Notes under the pieces: model-generated | The model's database searches: none | Told to the model about the DNA's origin: nothing | The model's input: the letters and a program-made list of their open reading frames with translations, nothing else | Position numbers and translations under genes: made by a program | Assembly: GCA_964390645.1 (NCBI GenBank) | Contig: CAYMLL010000134.1 | Span: 1-19,179 of the forward strand | DNA: 19,179 nt | Origin: CAYMLL01 sp964390645 | GTDB taxonomy: Bacteria; Planctomycetota; UBA8108 | Direction of reading: 5' to 3' | Shown: positions 12,636 to 19,179 of the stretch, piece after piece | Layout of the letters: each line of letters opens with the position of its first letter | Numbering within the stretch: position 1 is the first letter of the stretch

Positions 12636-14441
12636 ATGGTACGACTCGCGTTTTCAGCTTGTCTTGTAACGGCCGTGATTCTCACGGCGTCGGCTTCCGC
12701 TCAATTGAGTATCGCCCCAGGAATTGTCTCGGATCGTCTGCCATGCCCGATTCCCGTGGAGCCGTTCCCGTCGGGAGTGACGGATCGCCCGAATGAGGTC
12801 TACGAATCAGAGGCCGACTACTACTGGTGTCACTCGTCAACCCATCTACAGGGCAATCCTCGAACCGAGAAATTTGCCGCCAGCCTTTTCTACTTCCCGA
12901 CGTCGAGCTCGGATCTCGGCGGTCTGCACAGCGCCATCGTCGTCAACAACCCGAGCCCGACGGTCTCCGTCACAGGCGCCATCGAATACTACGACGAGGG
13001 GGGGACGCTTCTGGCGGTCAGCCCGTTCACACTCGGCCCAGACGAAACTCACACCGAGATGGCAGTGCCCCTGGCCAGCGCGGTTCCTGTGGGTCGCGGC
13101 TCAGCACGGATTGTCAGCACTAACGGCAACCCTTTCGTCGGTGAGACCATCCACCATGCTTCGGATCTGGGCCAGTTTCCCGACAACGACCTTCACGGGA
13201 CCGGGATCACTAGCTCCCAGCAGCTGCAATCTGTTCAGAACAACAAGAAGAAGCTGTGGTGGGGGCCGATTCCCGCCACCAACACCAGCGGAGTGGACGC
13301 TCTGAATGGTCTGCTTCCCTTCTTCGTGCTCTGTAACCCCACGGCAACACCCATCAACGTCGGCGTTGGCATCGCCTCGGCCAGCGGTCAGGTTCTTCCC
13401 TCCGTGCCCCTGGTCATCCCTCCGTACTCCAGCTCCCTGCAGACACAGCTCTACACGGCGCTGCGCGCACAGTACCTGGGAGCCACCGGCCTCTTCGACG
13501 ACGACTGGCTTGTGGTGGTGAACGCGGATGGTCCGGTCATCGGTGATGCGTTCCTGGCCGACGCGTTCGGTGACGACGCCGACCTCAATCTGGAGATCGG
13601 AACAAGGCTGCGGCTCACGTCGATGATGATGCCGAACACCAGGCGCCTCCGTCTCACCAACCCGGAGCTGGTCCACCAAGACTCCACCACGACATCCTTG
13701 GCCAGCATCTCGACCTTGATGGGCCTCTTGAATGCAGGGAACCGCAACGTCGGGCCGGTCCGCATCGAATACCGGGACCGCGACGGAGTCCTGCTCGGTA
13801 CCGACACCATCGGTTCGATGCCGCGCGGCACCATGGCTCGGATCGGACCCGGCCAGCCGTTGACCCCGAACTATCCGATCGGCGGGGTCTTCTCCGGCCA
13901 CGTGCGCATCCGTGGCTGCAGGAGCGGCCTGGTAGGCTGGTCGATGCGGGCCACGGAGCCAGACATATTCGAGAACCCCGCGCCCTTCAAGGCCTGGGGA
14001 GAAACGCTGCACGGCACGAACGGCGCCGAGCCAGGCAACGGCTTCCAGGTCACGGACTCGGGTTCCACCTGGAAGCGCAAGGTGATCTGCCTGACCCGTG
14101 TCTGGGACTCCGGACTCTGGTTCCCGGGTTACAGCACGTTCCTGAATCGCTCGGTGCCGAACGTGGGCCCCTACTTCTACCGCTTCTTTCGACTCGTGGA
14201 CAACCCGCCCTTCGCGCCCATCGATGTCACGAACTACGGGATACAGCCCTACGCCGGAGTGCGCTACCGCGAAACCTCCTTCACGTTCGAGGACAGCCCG
14301 ACTCCGCTTGCGGTCGTCAGCGGGGCGGAGACCATCAGTGGTCGAGTCGACGTCACCAATCTCAATGCCAACATCATGGGCATCAAGGTCAAAGGCGATC
14401 CCATCCTCGAATGGGGGCTCGGCTTCGGCGGGTCTCCCTGA
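12636..14441 (+). CDS. Secreted protein of unknown function with three beta-sandwich-like repeats
   Basis: The protein has 601 residues. Residues 1-23 are a signal peptide ending ASA-Q. I do not recognise the family. Three related stretches of about 80 residues recur, near 97-180, 226-310 and 361-445. Each has a pattern like V-x-N-P/G, then a strand with Y/S-x-x-x-G-x-x-L and a proline- or glycine-rich turn, e.g. IEYYDEGGTLLAVSPFTLG, GIASASGQVLPSVPLVIPP and IEYRDRDGVLLGTDTIGS. Repeats of this kind usually form Ig-like beta-sandwiches. The C-terminal 150 residues are aromatic-rich (LWFPGYSTFLNRS, PYFYRFFRLV) and may be a separate domain. Codon use and amino-acid content fit a real extracellular protein, with few Lys and many Gly, Ser, Pro and Thr. 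No anchor, LPXTG or PEP-CTERM signal is visible. It sits alone, with an assembly gap 55 bases after its stop. Confidence 0.85.
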   Translation: MVRLAFSACLVTAVILTASASAQLSIAPGIVSDRLPCPIPVEPFPSGVTDRPNEVYESEADYYWCHSSTHLQGNPRTEKFAASLFYFPTSSSDLGGLHSAIVVNNPSPTVSVTGAIEYYDEGGTLLAVSPFTLGPDETHTEMAVPLASAVPVGRGSARIVSTNGNPFVGETIHHASDLGQFPDNDLHGTGITSSQQLQSVQNNKKKLWWGPIPATNTSGVDALNGLLPFFVLCNPTATPINVGVGIASASGQVLPSVPLVIPPYSSSLQTQLYTALRAQYLGATGLFDDDWLVVVNADGPVIGDAFLADAFGDDADLNLEIGTRLRLTSMMMPNTRRLRLTNPELVHQDSTTTSLASISTLMGLLNAGNRNVGPVRIEYRDRDGVLLGTDTIGSMPRGTMARIGPGQPLTPNYPIGGVFSGHVRIRGCRSGLVGWSMRATEPDIFENPAPFKAWGETLHGTNGAEPGNGFQVTDSGSTWKRKVICLTRVWDSGLWFPGYSTFLNRSVPNVGPYFYRFFRLVDNPPFAPIDVTNYGIQPYAGVRYRETSFTFEDSPTPLAVVSGAETISGRVDVTNLNANIMGIKVKGDPILEWGLGFGGSP

Positions 14442-14779
14442 ACGACGCTCGCCAGCCCAGAAGGGACACGGTGTCCGGTACTGTGCCGCGCGGAGTNNNN
14501 NNNNNNCCTTTCGGGCTGTAGGTTGTCGTCGCAGGAGTGTTTCGTTCGCACGACGACCGCGCTGGAGTCACACCCGATGACGGCAGTCAAGGAAGGAATA
14601 GACACGGCAAGAGCAAACCGTAGCGTCCCGCTCTCCTCTTCGAACATCGACCCTCGATCACCTCCCCATCGCTCGCACCGTTGTCATGCAGCCGCGCTCC
14701 ATGACATGACCGCAGCTGCGGGCGGCGAGAGAACGAGCAGCAAGATAAGCCGGATTATCCCGGCGAGGATTGAAGACCC
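14442..14779. other. Intergenic stretch with assembly gap and a small inverted repeat
   Basis: No convincing gene. An 86-residue plus-strand frame (14523-14783) overlaps the next start as ATGA, but its composition looks random. TGTCATG at 14682-14688 pairs with CATGACA at 14700-14706. The word GACATGAC at 14703-14710 also occurs in the hairpin downstream of the next gene. Confidence 0.5.
14497..14506. other. Assembly gap (10 N)
   Basis: Ten N bases mark a scaffold join of unknown real length between the secreted repeat protein gene and the SGNH hydrolase gene. Confidence 0.99.
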
Positions 14780-15604
14780 ATGAAAAAAGCCATCTTCTAC
14801 GGCGTTCTTGTCCTGGTTGGCTTCCAGCCGCTGAGGATCGGTGTGGTCCATGCGAGCGACGCCGTCTGGAAACGTATGGTCGTGGTCGGAGCCAGTGCCG
14901 CTTCGGGTTTCGGCACCAACGCCGAGATCGGCCCCGGGGCCAAGAGTATCAAGCTCGCCGACGTCGTCGATCGCATGATTCGTAAGAAGCACGACACCGT
15001 CGTCGATGCCTCGAACTCCTTCTTCTTTACCAATCCGGGTCAGACTGCCAAGAAGCTCCTGGCGCGAACTCGATCAGCCAAGCCGACCGCAATCATCGCC
15101 AGCGACTTCCTCTTCTGGTTCGCTTACGGGGGCCACGAGGACCGTGAGGCGAGCCTGGAGAGCGGCATGAAGCTCCTCGAGGACTTCAATTGTCCTGTGT
15201 TGATCACCCTTCTCCCGGACATGAGTGGAGCGGTGGGCAAGATGCTCTCGCGCCAACAAGTCCCGAGTGTCGACGAGCTCGAGAATCTCAACACGACGAT
15301 CAAGAAATGGGCCAGGACGCAGAAGCATGTCATCGTCGTACCGCTCGTCTCGACGCTGCAAGCGATTCGCGAAGGCAGGGCCGTCAAGATCGGCGCCAGC
15401 AAATGGCCGAAGGGTTCGTTGCCGAGAATCCTCCAGGACGACCAGCTCCATCCCACCGTCGAAGGACTCGCCATGATGGCGGCGCTCAGCCTCGAGTCTC
15501 TGGTGAAGTCCAGGAAGCCCCGGATCTCCTCCAAGACGTTCTCACTTCAGCCTCGGAAGATCGCCAAGAAACTCGTCGAAGAAAAGAAGCAGGGCCTGAA
15601 GTGA
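14780..15604 (+). CDS. Secreted SGNH/GDSL-family hydrolase
   Basis: The protein has 274 residues. Residues 1-26 are a signal peptide (FYGVLVLVGFQ core, VVHAS end). Block I is MVVVGASAASGFG, with GAS (37-39) in place of GDS and Ser39 as the likely nucleophile. The middle holds IIASDFLFWFAYGG and LEDFNCPVLITLLPDMSGAVG. Block V is DDQLHPTVEG, giving Asp221 and His224 of the D-x-x-H dyad. This closely matches an exported SGNH group that I recall from planctomycetes, where ASDFLFW occupies the oxyanion region. The C-terminal tail is Lys-rich (KKLVEEKKQGLK). Members are esterases or lipases, often acting on acetylated glycans; substrate unknown. GAGG lies 11 bases before the ATG, a long spacing. 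A hairpin terminator follows at 15755. Confidence 0.87.
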   Translation: MKKAIFYGVLVLVGFQPLRIGVVHASDAVWKRMVVVGASAASGFGTNAEIGPGAKSIKLADVVDRMIRKKHDTVVDASNSFFFTNPGQTAKKLLARTRSAKPTAIIASDFLFWFAYGGHEDREASLESGMKLLEDFNCPVLITLLPDMSGAVGKMLSRQQVPSVDELENLNTTIKKWARTQKHVIVVPLVSTLQAIREGRAVKIGASKWPKGSLPRILQDDQLHPTVEGLAMMAALSLESLVKSRKPRISSKTFSLQPRKIAKKLVEEKKQGLK

Positions 15605-15618
15605 GTGCCGGCGTGCGT

Positions 15619-15717
15619 CACCGGCGTCGGTGCATCAATCGCCCCCGACGGAAGTGCGGTATCATCCGGTCCTTGCGGTCGTTCGTGAGGGGCCGAACGC
15701 ACGCACCGACGCCGGTG
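15619..15717. repeat. Perfect 15-bp inverted repeat with 69-base spacer between convergent genes
   Basis: CACCGGCGTCGGTGC at 15619-15633 is the exact reverse complement of GCACCGACGCCGGTG at 15703-15717. The spacer itself contains CGTTCG / CGAACG arms (about 15680-15698). The pair begins 14 bases after the SGNH hydrolase stop and ends about 135 bases from the DUF1501 stop, so both transcripts would read into it. It could be a bidirectional transcript-end structure or a remnant of a mobile or recombination site. No transposase is nearby. Confidence 0.7.
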
Positions 15718-15754
15718 GGGTCGAGTACCCGCCGGGTTCCTCTGAACAGTCCCG

Positions 15755-15786
15755 GTCATGTCACTCGACATGACTTCCTCTTTTCC
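15755..15786 (+). terminator. Candidate intrinsic terminator after the SGNH hydrolase gene
   Basis: GTCATGTC (15755-15762) and GACATGAC (15767-15774) form a perfect 8-bp stem with an ACTC loop. On the plus strand TTCCTCTTTTCC follows, a pyrimidine-rich tail with interrupted T. On the minus strand no T tail follows, so the signal would serve the plus-strand SGNH gene, 150 bases upstream. The stem is only moderately GC-rich for this genome. Confidence 0.45.
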
Positions 15787-15853
15787 CGGGCCTGGGCTGG
15801 CCCACCCGGATGATGTGACAGACCGACCCGCCGGCCGCATCAGCCGGGCGACC

Positions 15854-17296
15854 TCAATCCAGTATCCCCCGCACCAGCTTTCCGTGCACGTCGGTGAGCC
15901 TGTACTGGCGGCCCTGGAACTTGAACACGAGCCTCTCGTGGTCGATTCCCAGCAGATGCAGGATGGTCGCGTTGAGGTCGTGCACGTGGACCGGATCCTC
16001 GGCGACGTTGTAGCAGTAGTCGTCCGTGGCGCCGTGGACATGACCCGCCTTCACCCCGGCCCCCGCGAGCACGGTGGCGAAGCAACGCGGGTGGTGGTCG
16101 CGGCCCGATTTCTTGTCGGGGGCCTGGGCGTAAATGGTTCTGCCGAACTCGCCTCCCCATACGACCAGCGTGTCGTCCAGCAGACCGCGCTGCTGGAGGT
16201 CGCGCAGGAGTCCCGCGGTGGCGTGGTCCGTGTCGGCGCACTGTCGCGGAAGATCCTGGGCGAGCTTGAAGTGGTGATCCCAGCCCATGTGGAACAGCTG
16301 GATGAAGCGGACGTCTCGCTCCGCCAGCCGTCGGGCCAGCAGGCAGTTCGCCGCGTACGATCCGGGCTTCTTGACATCCGGACGGTAAAGCTCGAGAACG
16401 CTCCGGGACTCTCCCGACACGTCGGCCAGCTCGGGCACGCTCGCCTGCATCCGGAAGGCCATCTCGTACTGGGCGATTCTCGATTCGATCTCCGGATCGC
16501 CGATGACCCCGTGCTGCAGCGTGTTCAACCGCGCGAGGTCGTCCAGCATGTCCCGCCGCATCGGACGATCGATGCCCGGAGGATTCGACAGGTAGTAGAC
16601 CGGATCCCCGGTATTCCGGAACTTGACTCCGGAGTGCTCCGTCGGCAAGAAGCCCGCGGCCCACAGACGGCTGTAGAGCGGCTGGGCATCCGAAGCGCCC
16701 CCCCTGGAGGTCAGCACCACGTAGCCGGGGAGGTTACTGTTCAGCGCCCCCAGGCCGTAAGAGATCCACGCGCCGATGCTCGGGCGGCCGGCGAGCTGAA
16801 AGCCGGTCTGGAAGAAGGTGATCGCGGGATCGTGGTTGATCGCCTCGGTGTGCATCGAGCGGATCAAGCAGAGGTCGTCGGCAACCTCACCGAGTCCCGG
16901 CAGCAGCTCGCTCAGAGCGATCCCGCTGCGTCCTCGACGGACGAAGCGGTAGCGCGTCGGGGCCACCGGCAGCGACTTCTGGGTGGAGGTCATCGTGGTG
17001 ATGCGCTGCGTCCCCCGCACCGATGCCGGCAGCTCCTTGCCACGCTGCTTCTCGAGCTCCGGCTTCGGATCGAAGAGGTCTGCCTGGGAAGGACCGCCCG
17101 ACTGGAAGAGGTAGATCACCCGCTTCGCCCGCGGCGCATGATGAGTCCGGTCGAGCAGCGACGTGGCCCCGGCGGACTCGTCGCAGAGAAGCGCTGCCAG
17201 CGCCGCGGAGCCCAGCCCTCCGGCCGAGGTCTCCAGGAAGCTCCGCCGGCTCATTCCGTCCGACGGTCGCGGCATGTCCTCCGGATGTCGGTTCAC
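15854..17296 (-). CDS. Tat-exported DUF1501 (sulfatase-like) protein
   Basis: The protein has 480 residues, typical of DUF1501. The Tat signal is SRRSFLETSAG (Arg17-Arg18) with a hydrophobic Ala/Leu stretch after it, so export is in folded form. The fold belongs to the alkaline phosphatase / sulfatase superfamily. Landmarks are YLFQSGGPSQADLFDPKPEL (from residue 62), NHDPAITFFQTG, HMGWDHH (337-343), WGGEFGRT (381-388) and GRDHHP (399-404), the His/Asp residues expected to bind metal. The gene begins 25 bases after the DUF1549/DUF1553 stop, and this pair is a standard planctomycete two-gene unit of undefined role in exported catabolism. The start is a GTG at 17296 with no strong ribosome site. 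An ATG at 17275 has GGAGG very close, and ATG 17254 would give a minimal MSRRSFLE Tat leader. Confidence 0.92.
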   Translation of the reverse strand: MNRHPEDMPRPSDGMSRRSFLETSAGGLGSAALAALLCDESAGATSLLDRTHHAPRAKRVIYLFQSGGPSQADLFDPKPELEKQRGKELPASVRGTQRITTMTSTQKSLPVAPTRYRFVRRGRSGIALSELLPGLGEVADDLCLIRSMHTEAINHDPAITFFQTGFQLAGRPSIGAWISYGLGALNSNLPGYVVLTSRGGASDAQPLYSRLWAAGFLPTEHSGVKFRNTGDPVYYLSNPPGIDRPMRRDMLDDLARLNTLQHGVIGDPEIESRIAQYEMAFRMQASVPELADVSGESRSVLELYRPDVKKPGSYAANCLLARRLAERDVRFIQLFHMGWDHHFKLAQDLPRQCADTDHATAGLLRDLQQRGLLDDTLVVWGGEFGRTIYAQAPDKKSGRDHHPRCFATVLAGAGVKAGHVHGATDDYCYNVAEDPVHVHDLNATILHLLGIDHERLVFKFQGRQYRLTDVHGKLVRGILD

Positions 17297-17321
17297 CGCT
17301 GTCGTCTCGTCCTGCTCGTCA

Positions 17322-19179
17322 TCACTTGTTGATCAGCTCGTCGAGGTTCAGGATGACGTTCGCCACCGTCGTCATGGCAGCCAGCTCACCCCTGTCCCGC
17401 TCACCGGACACCTCGGACTCCCCCTGCTCGAGCAGAGACGCGGCGCTCCCCGGATCCTGCCGATAGCGAGCCAGCCGGCGACGGTAGCCCGCCAGCAGAA
17501 CATCCAGCTCGACCGTCCTCGCCTGCCGCATCGTGGCGCAGCGAAAGCCCCAGGCGATCCGCTGCCGAGGCGTCGAGTCCCGCGTCATCATCCGCTCGGC
17601 AAACTTCTTCGCGGCCTCGACGTAGGTCACCGAGTTCATCAGTGCGAGCGCCTGAAGCGGCGTGTTCGTCCGTGACCGCTTCACCGTGCACACTTCCCGG
17701 CTCGGCATGTCGAAGAGCAGCATCCCCGGAGGGGCGACGGTTCGGCGTATCGCGGTGTAGAGGCTGCGACGATAGAGCTTGTCGCCACGGTCCTGCTGGT
17801 ATCTGCCTCGCTTCTCGACCTCCTCCCAGAGCCCGGCGGGCTGATAGGGCCTGACGCTGGAGCCACCCACCTGCTCGTACAGCAGCCCGGAGATGGCCAG
17901 GGCCTGGTCGCGGACCATCTCCGCCTGCAAGCGGACTCTCGGTCCACGGCTCAGCAGCCGGTTGCGCGGATCTCGCTCGAGCCGGCGCGCGTCGACGACA
18001 TCACTCTGCCGGTAGGTAGCGCTCGTCACCATCAGCTCGAGCATTCTCTTCAGGTCCCAGCCCGACTCCACGAGCTCGACCGCCAGCCAGTCCAACAACC
18101 CGGGGTGGCTGGGCCAGTCGGCCTGCACGCCGAGGTTCTCCGAGCTTTCGACGAGCCCCGTGCCGAAGAGCTGCTCCCAGAGGCGGTTGACCACCACCCG
18201 CGCAGTCAGCGGATGACGCCCGCTCACGAGCCAGCGTGCGAGCCGCAGCCGCGTCGTCGGCTCCTCACCCGTCGACGAGGAGAACGCCTGCGGAAGTCCA
18301 GCGGTGACCTCCTCCCCGGGAGCGTCGTACTGACCGCGACCGAGCACGAAGGCCTTTCGCGGTACGTCCATCTCACGCATCACCATCACCATCGGATAGC
18401 GGGAGTCGAGCCGGGCCGTCTGACGGTCTCGCTCTTTCTTGTCCTTGACACGGACAGCTATGTCCGCGGCCTCTCTCTGGAAGTCCTTCGCCCGGTACCG
18501 GATCCGCGGCTCGGCGCTGCCTCTGAGGTTGTTGATGAAGCCCTTCTCGTTCAGGTTGTTGAAGAGGGCGAATAGGCGGTAGAAGTCCTTCTGGCTCACG
18601 GGGTCGTACTTGTGGTCGTGACAGCGCGCGCAGCTCAACGTGAGCCCCAGCCATACCGATCCCATCGTCTCGACGCGGTCGATGACGTACTCCGTGCGCC
18701 ACTCCTCGTCGATGGCCCCGCCCTCGGTGTTGATCCGATTGTTGCGATTGAAGCCGGTCGCCAGCACCTGCTCGTTACTCGCATCCGGTAGCAGGTCTCC
18801 CGCCAGCTGCTCGATGGTGAACTCGTCGTAGGGCTTGTTGTCGTTGAACGCCCGGATCACCCAGCTCCTCCAGGGCCACTGACTGTTCTCCAGATCGTTG
18901 TCGTAGCCATGACTGTCGCCGTAACGAGCCCCGTCGAGCCACCACATCGCCATACGCTCGCCGAAGCGCGGCGATCGCAACAGACGCTCCACGACGCCTT
19001 CGTAGGCGCGACTCGACTCGTCCGCCAGGAAGTCCTCGAGCTCCTCTATCGTCGGGGGCAGGCCGGTCAAGTCGAGGCTCACGCGGCGGAACAGCTTTTC
19101 CCGCGAAGCGGGCCGCTGCGGCTCCACCCCCGCTTCGAGCAGCCCCGTGGCGACGAACCCGACCAACACCATCACCCCC
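17322..19179 (-). CDS. DUF1549/DUF1553 (PSCyt2/PSD1) protein, N-terminus outside window
   Basis: The frame is open to the window edge, and about 618 residues are visible. They begin within the family's FV-x-x-x-LLExGLEP segment (GFVATGLLEAGVEPQ), so the true start and any cytochrome-c-like PSCyt1 domain lie upstream. DUF1549 covers visible residues about 20-215: LFRRVSLDLTGLPPT, MWWLDGARYGDSHGYDND, YDEFTIEQLAGDLLPDA, NRNNRINTEGGAIDEEWR, and CARCHDHKYDPVSQKDFY with a CxxCH heme-binding motif at 182-186. DUF1553 follows from about residue 310 (RLRLARWLVSGRHPLTARVV, NRLWEQLFGTGLVES, SATYRQS, RLQAEMVRDQALAISGLL, RRSLYTAIRRT, TPLQALALMNS). It stops 25 bases before the DUF1501 gene, in one operon. 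Role undefined; exported redox or carbohydrate functions have been proposed for the family. Confidence 0.92.
   Translation of the reverse strand, partial: GVMVLVGFVATGLLEAGVEPQRPASREKLFRRVSLDLTGLPPTIEELEDFLADESSRAYEGVVERLLRSPRFGERMAMWWLDGARYGDSHGYDNDLENSQWPWRSWVIRAFNDNKPYDEFTIEQLAGDLLPDASNEQVLATGFNRNNRINTEGGAIDEEWRTEYVIDRVETMGSVWLGLTLSCARCHDHKYDPVSQKDFYRLFALFNNLNEKGFINNLRGSAEPRIRYRAKDFQREAADIAVRVKDKKERDRQTARLDSRYPMVMVMREMDVPRKAFVLGRGQYDAPGEEVTAGLPQAFSSSTGEEPTTRLRLARWLVSGRHPLTARVVVNRLWEQLFGTGLVESSENLGVQADWPSHPGLLDWLAVELVESGWDLKRMLELMVTSATYRQSDVVDARRLERDPRNRLLSRGPRVRLQAEMVRDQALAISGLLYEQVGGSSVRPYQPAGLWEEVEKRGRYQQDRGDKLYRRSLYTAIRRTVAPPGMLLFDMPSREVCTVKRSRTNTPLQALALMNSVTYVEAAKKFAERMMTRDSTPRQRIAWGFRCATMRQARTVELDVLLAGYRRRLARYRQDPGSAASLLEQGESEVSGERDRGELAAMTTVANVILNLDELINK

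Noticed and set aside
14523..14783. 86-residue plus-strand frame overlapping the SGNH gene start as ATGA
   Set aside because: Composition is random-looking, it has no ribosome site or motif, and it starts near the assembly gap.
15758..17332. 524-codon plus-strand frame
   Set aside because: It is the antisense shadow of the DUF1501 gene, whose Tat signal and metal-site motifs are plain on the minus strand.

Overview
The window is high-GC bacterial DNA. It looks like a scaffold from an uncultured organism, because two 10-base N runs (4644-4653 and 14497-14506) join contigs. The gene content has a planctomycete-like flavour: a DUF1549/DUF1553 protein followed by a Tat-exported DUF1501 protein, a DUF1080 (3-keto-disaccharide hydrolase-like) protein, a long PQQ-type beta-propeller protein with a degenerate Rossmann N-domain, and an SGNH hydrolase. 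Related phyla (Verrucomicrobiota, Latescibacterota, Acidobacteriota and similar) carry the same families, so the phylum is an inference. Most of the proteins carry export signals, so this is largely a cell-envelope and secretion region.

Layout. From 1 to about 10565 all genes are on the minus strand. In minus-strand transcription order these are: a SAM methyltransferase (10565-9879), a WaaP/InaA-type kinase-like protein (9860-9084), the beta-propeller protein (8747-5790), a secreted double-domain rhodanese (5693-4827), a DUF1080 protein (4237-3512), and a very large TPR / transglutaminase-like / TPR / POTRA protein (2921 to beyond base 1). Divergent from the methyltransferase and on the plus strand are a short TylF-like methyltransferase (10803-11315), a second WaaP-type kinase with intact catalytic motifs (11319-12146), an unrecognised secreted repeat protein (12636-14441) and an SGNH hydrolase (14780-15604). 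Convergent to these, on the minus strand, lie DUF1501 (17296-15854) and DUF1549/DUF1553 (19179-17322, cut by the window edge), arranged as an operon.

The main discovery candidate is the rhodanese. An in-frame TGA (4955-4953) sits exactly where the catalytic cysteine of the C-terminal rhodanese domain belongs (VPY-TGA-QSGGRSS). The frame then continues for 41 more residues of good rhodanese C-terminus to a TAG. A bacterial SECIS-like hairpin with a bulged U and a GGUC apical loop lies 12 nt downstream. I read this as a selenocysteine-containing, exported sulfurtransferase. An automatic caller would truncate it to an inactive protein.

Secondary points are the unusual architecture of the TPR / transglutaminase / POTRA protein, a divergent sugar-modification cluster with two kinase-fold proteins and two methyltransferases, and a perfect 15-bp inverted repeat between convergent genes.
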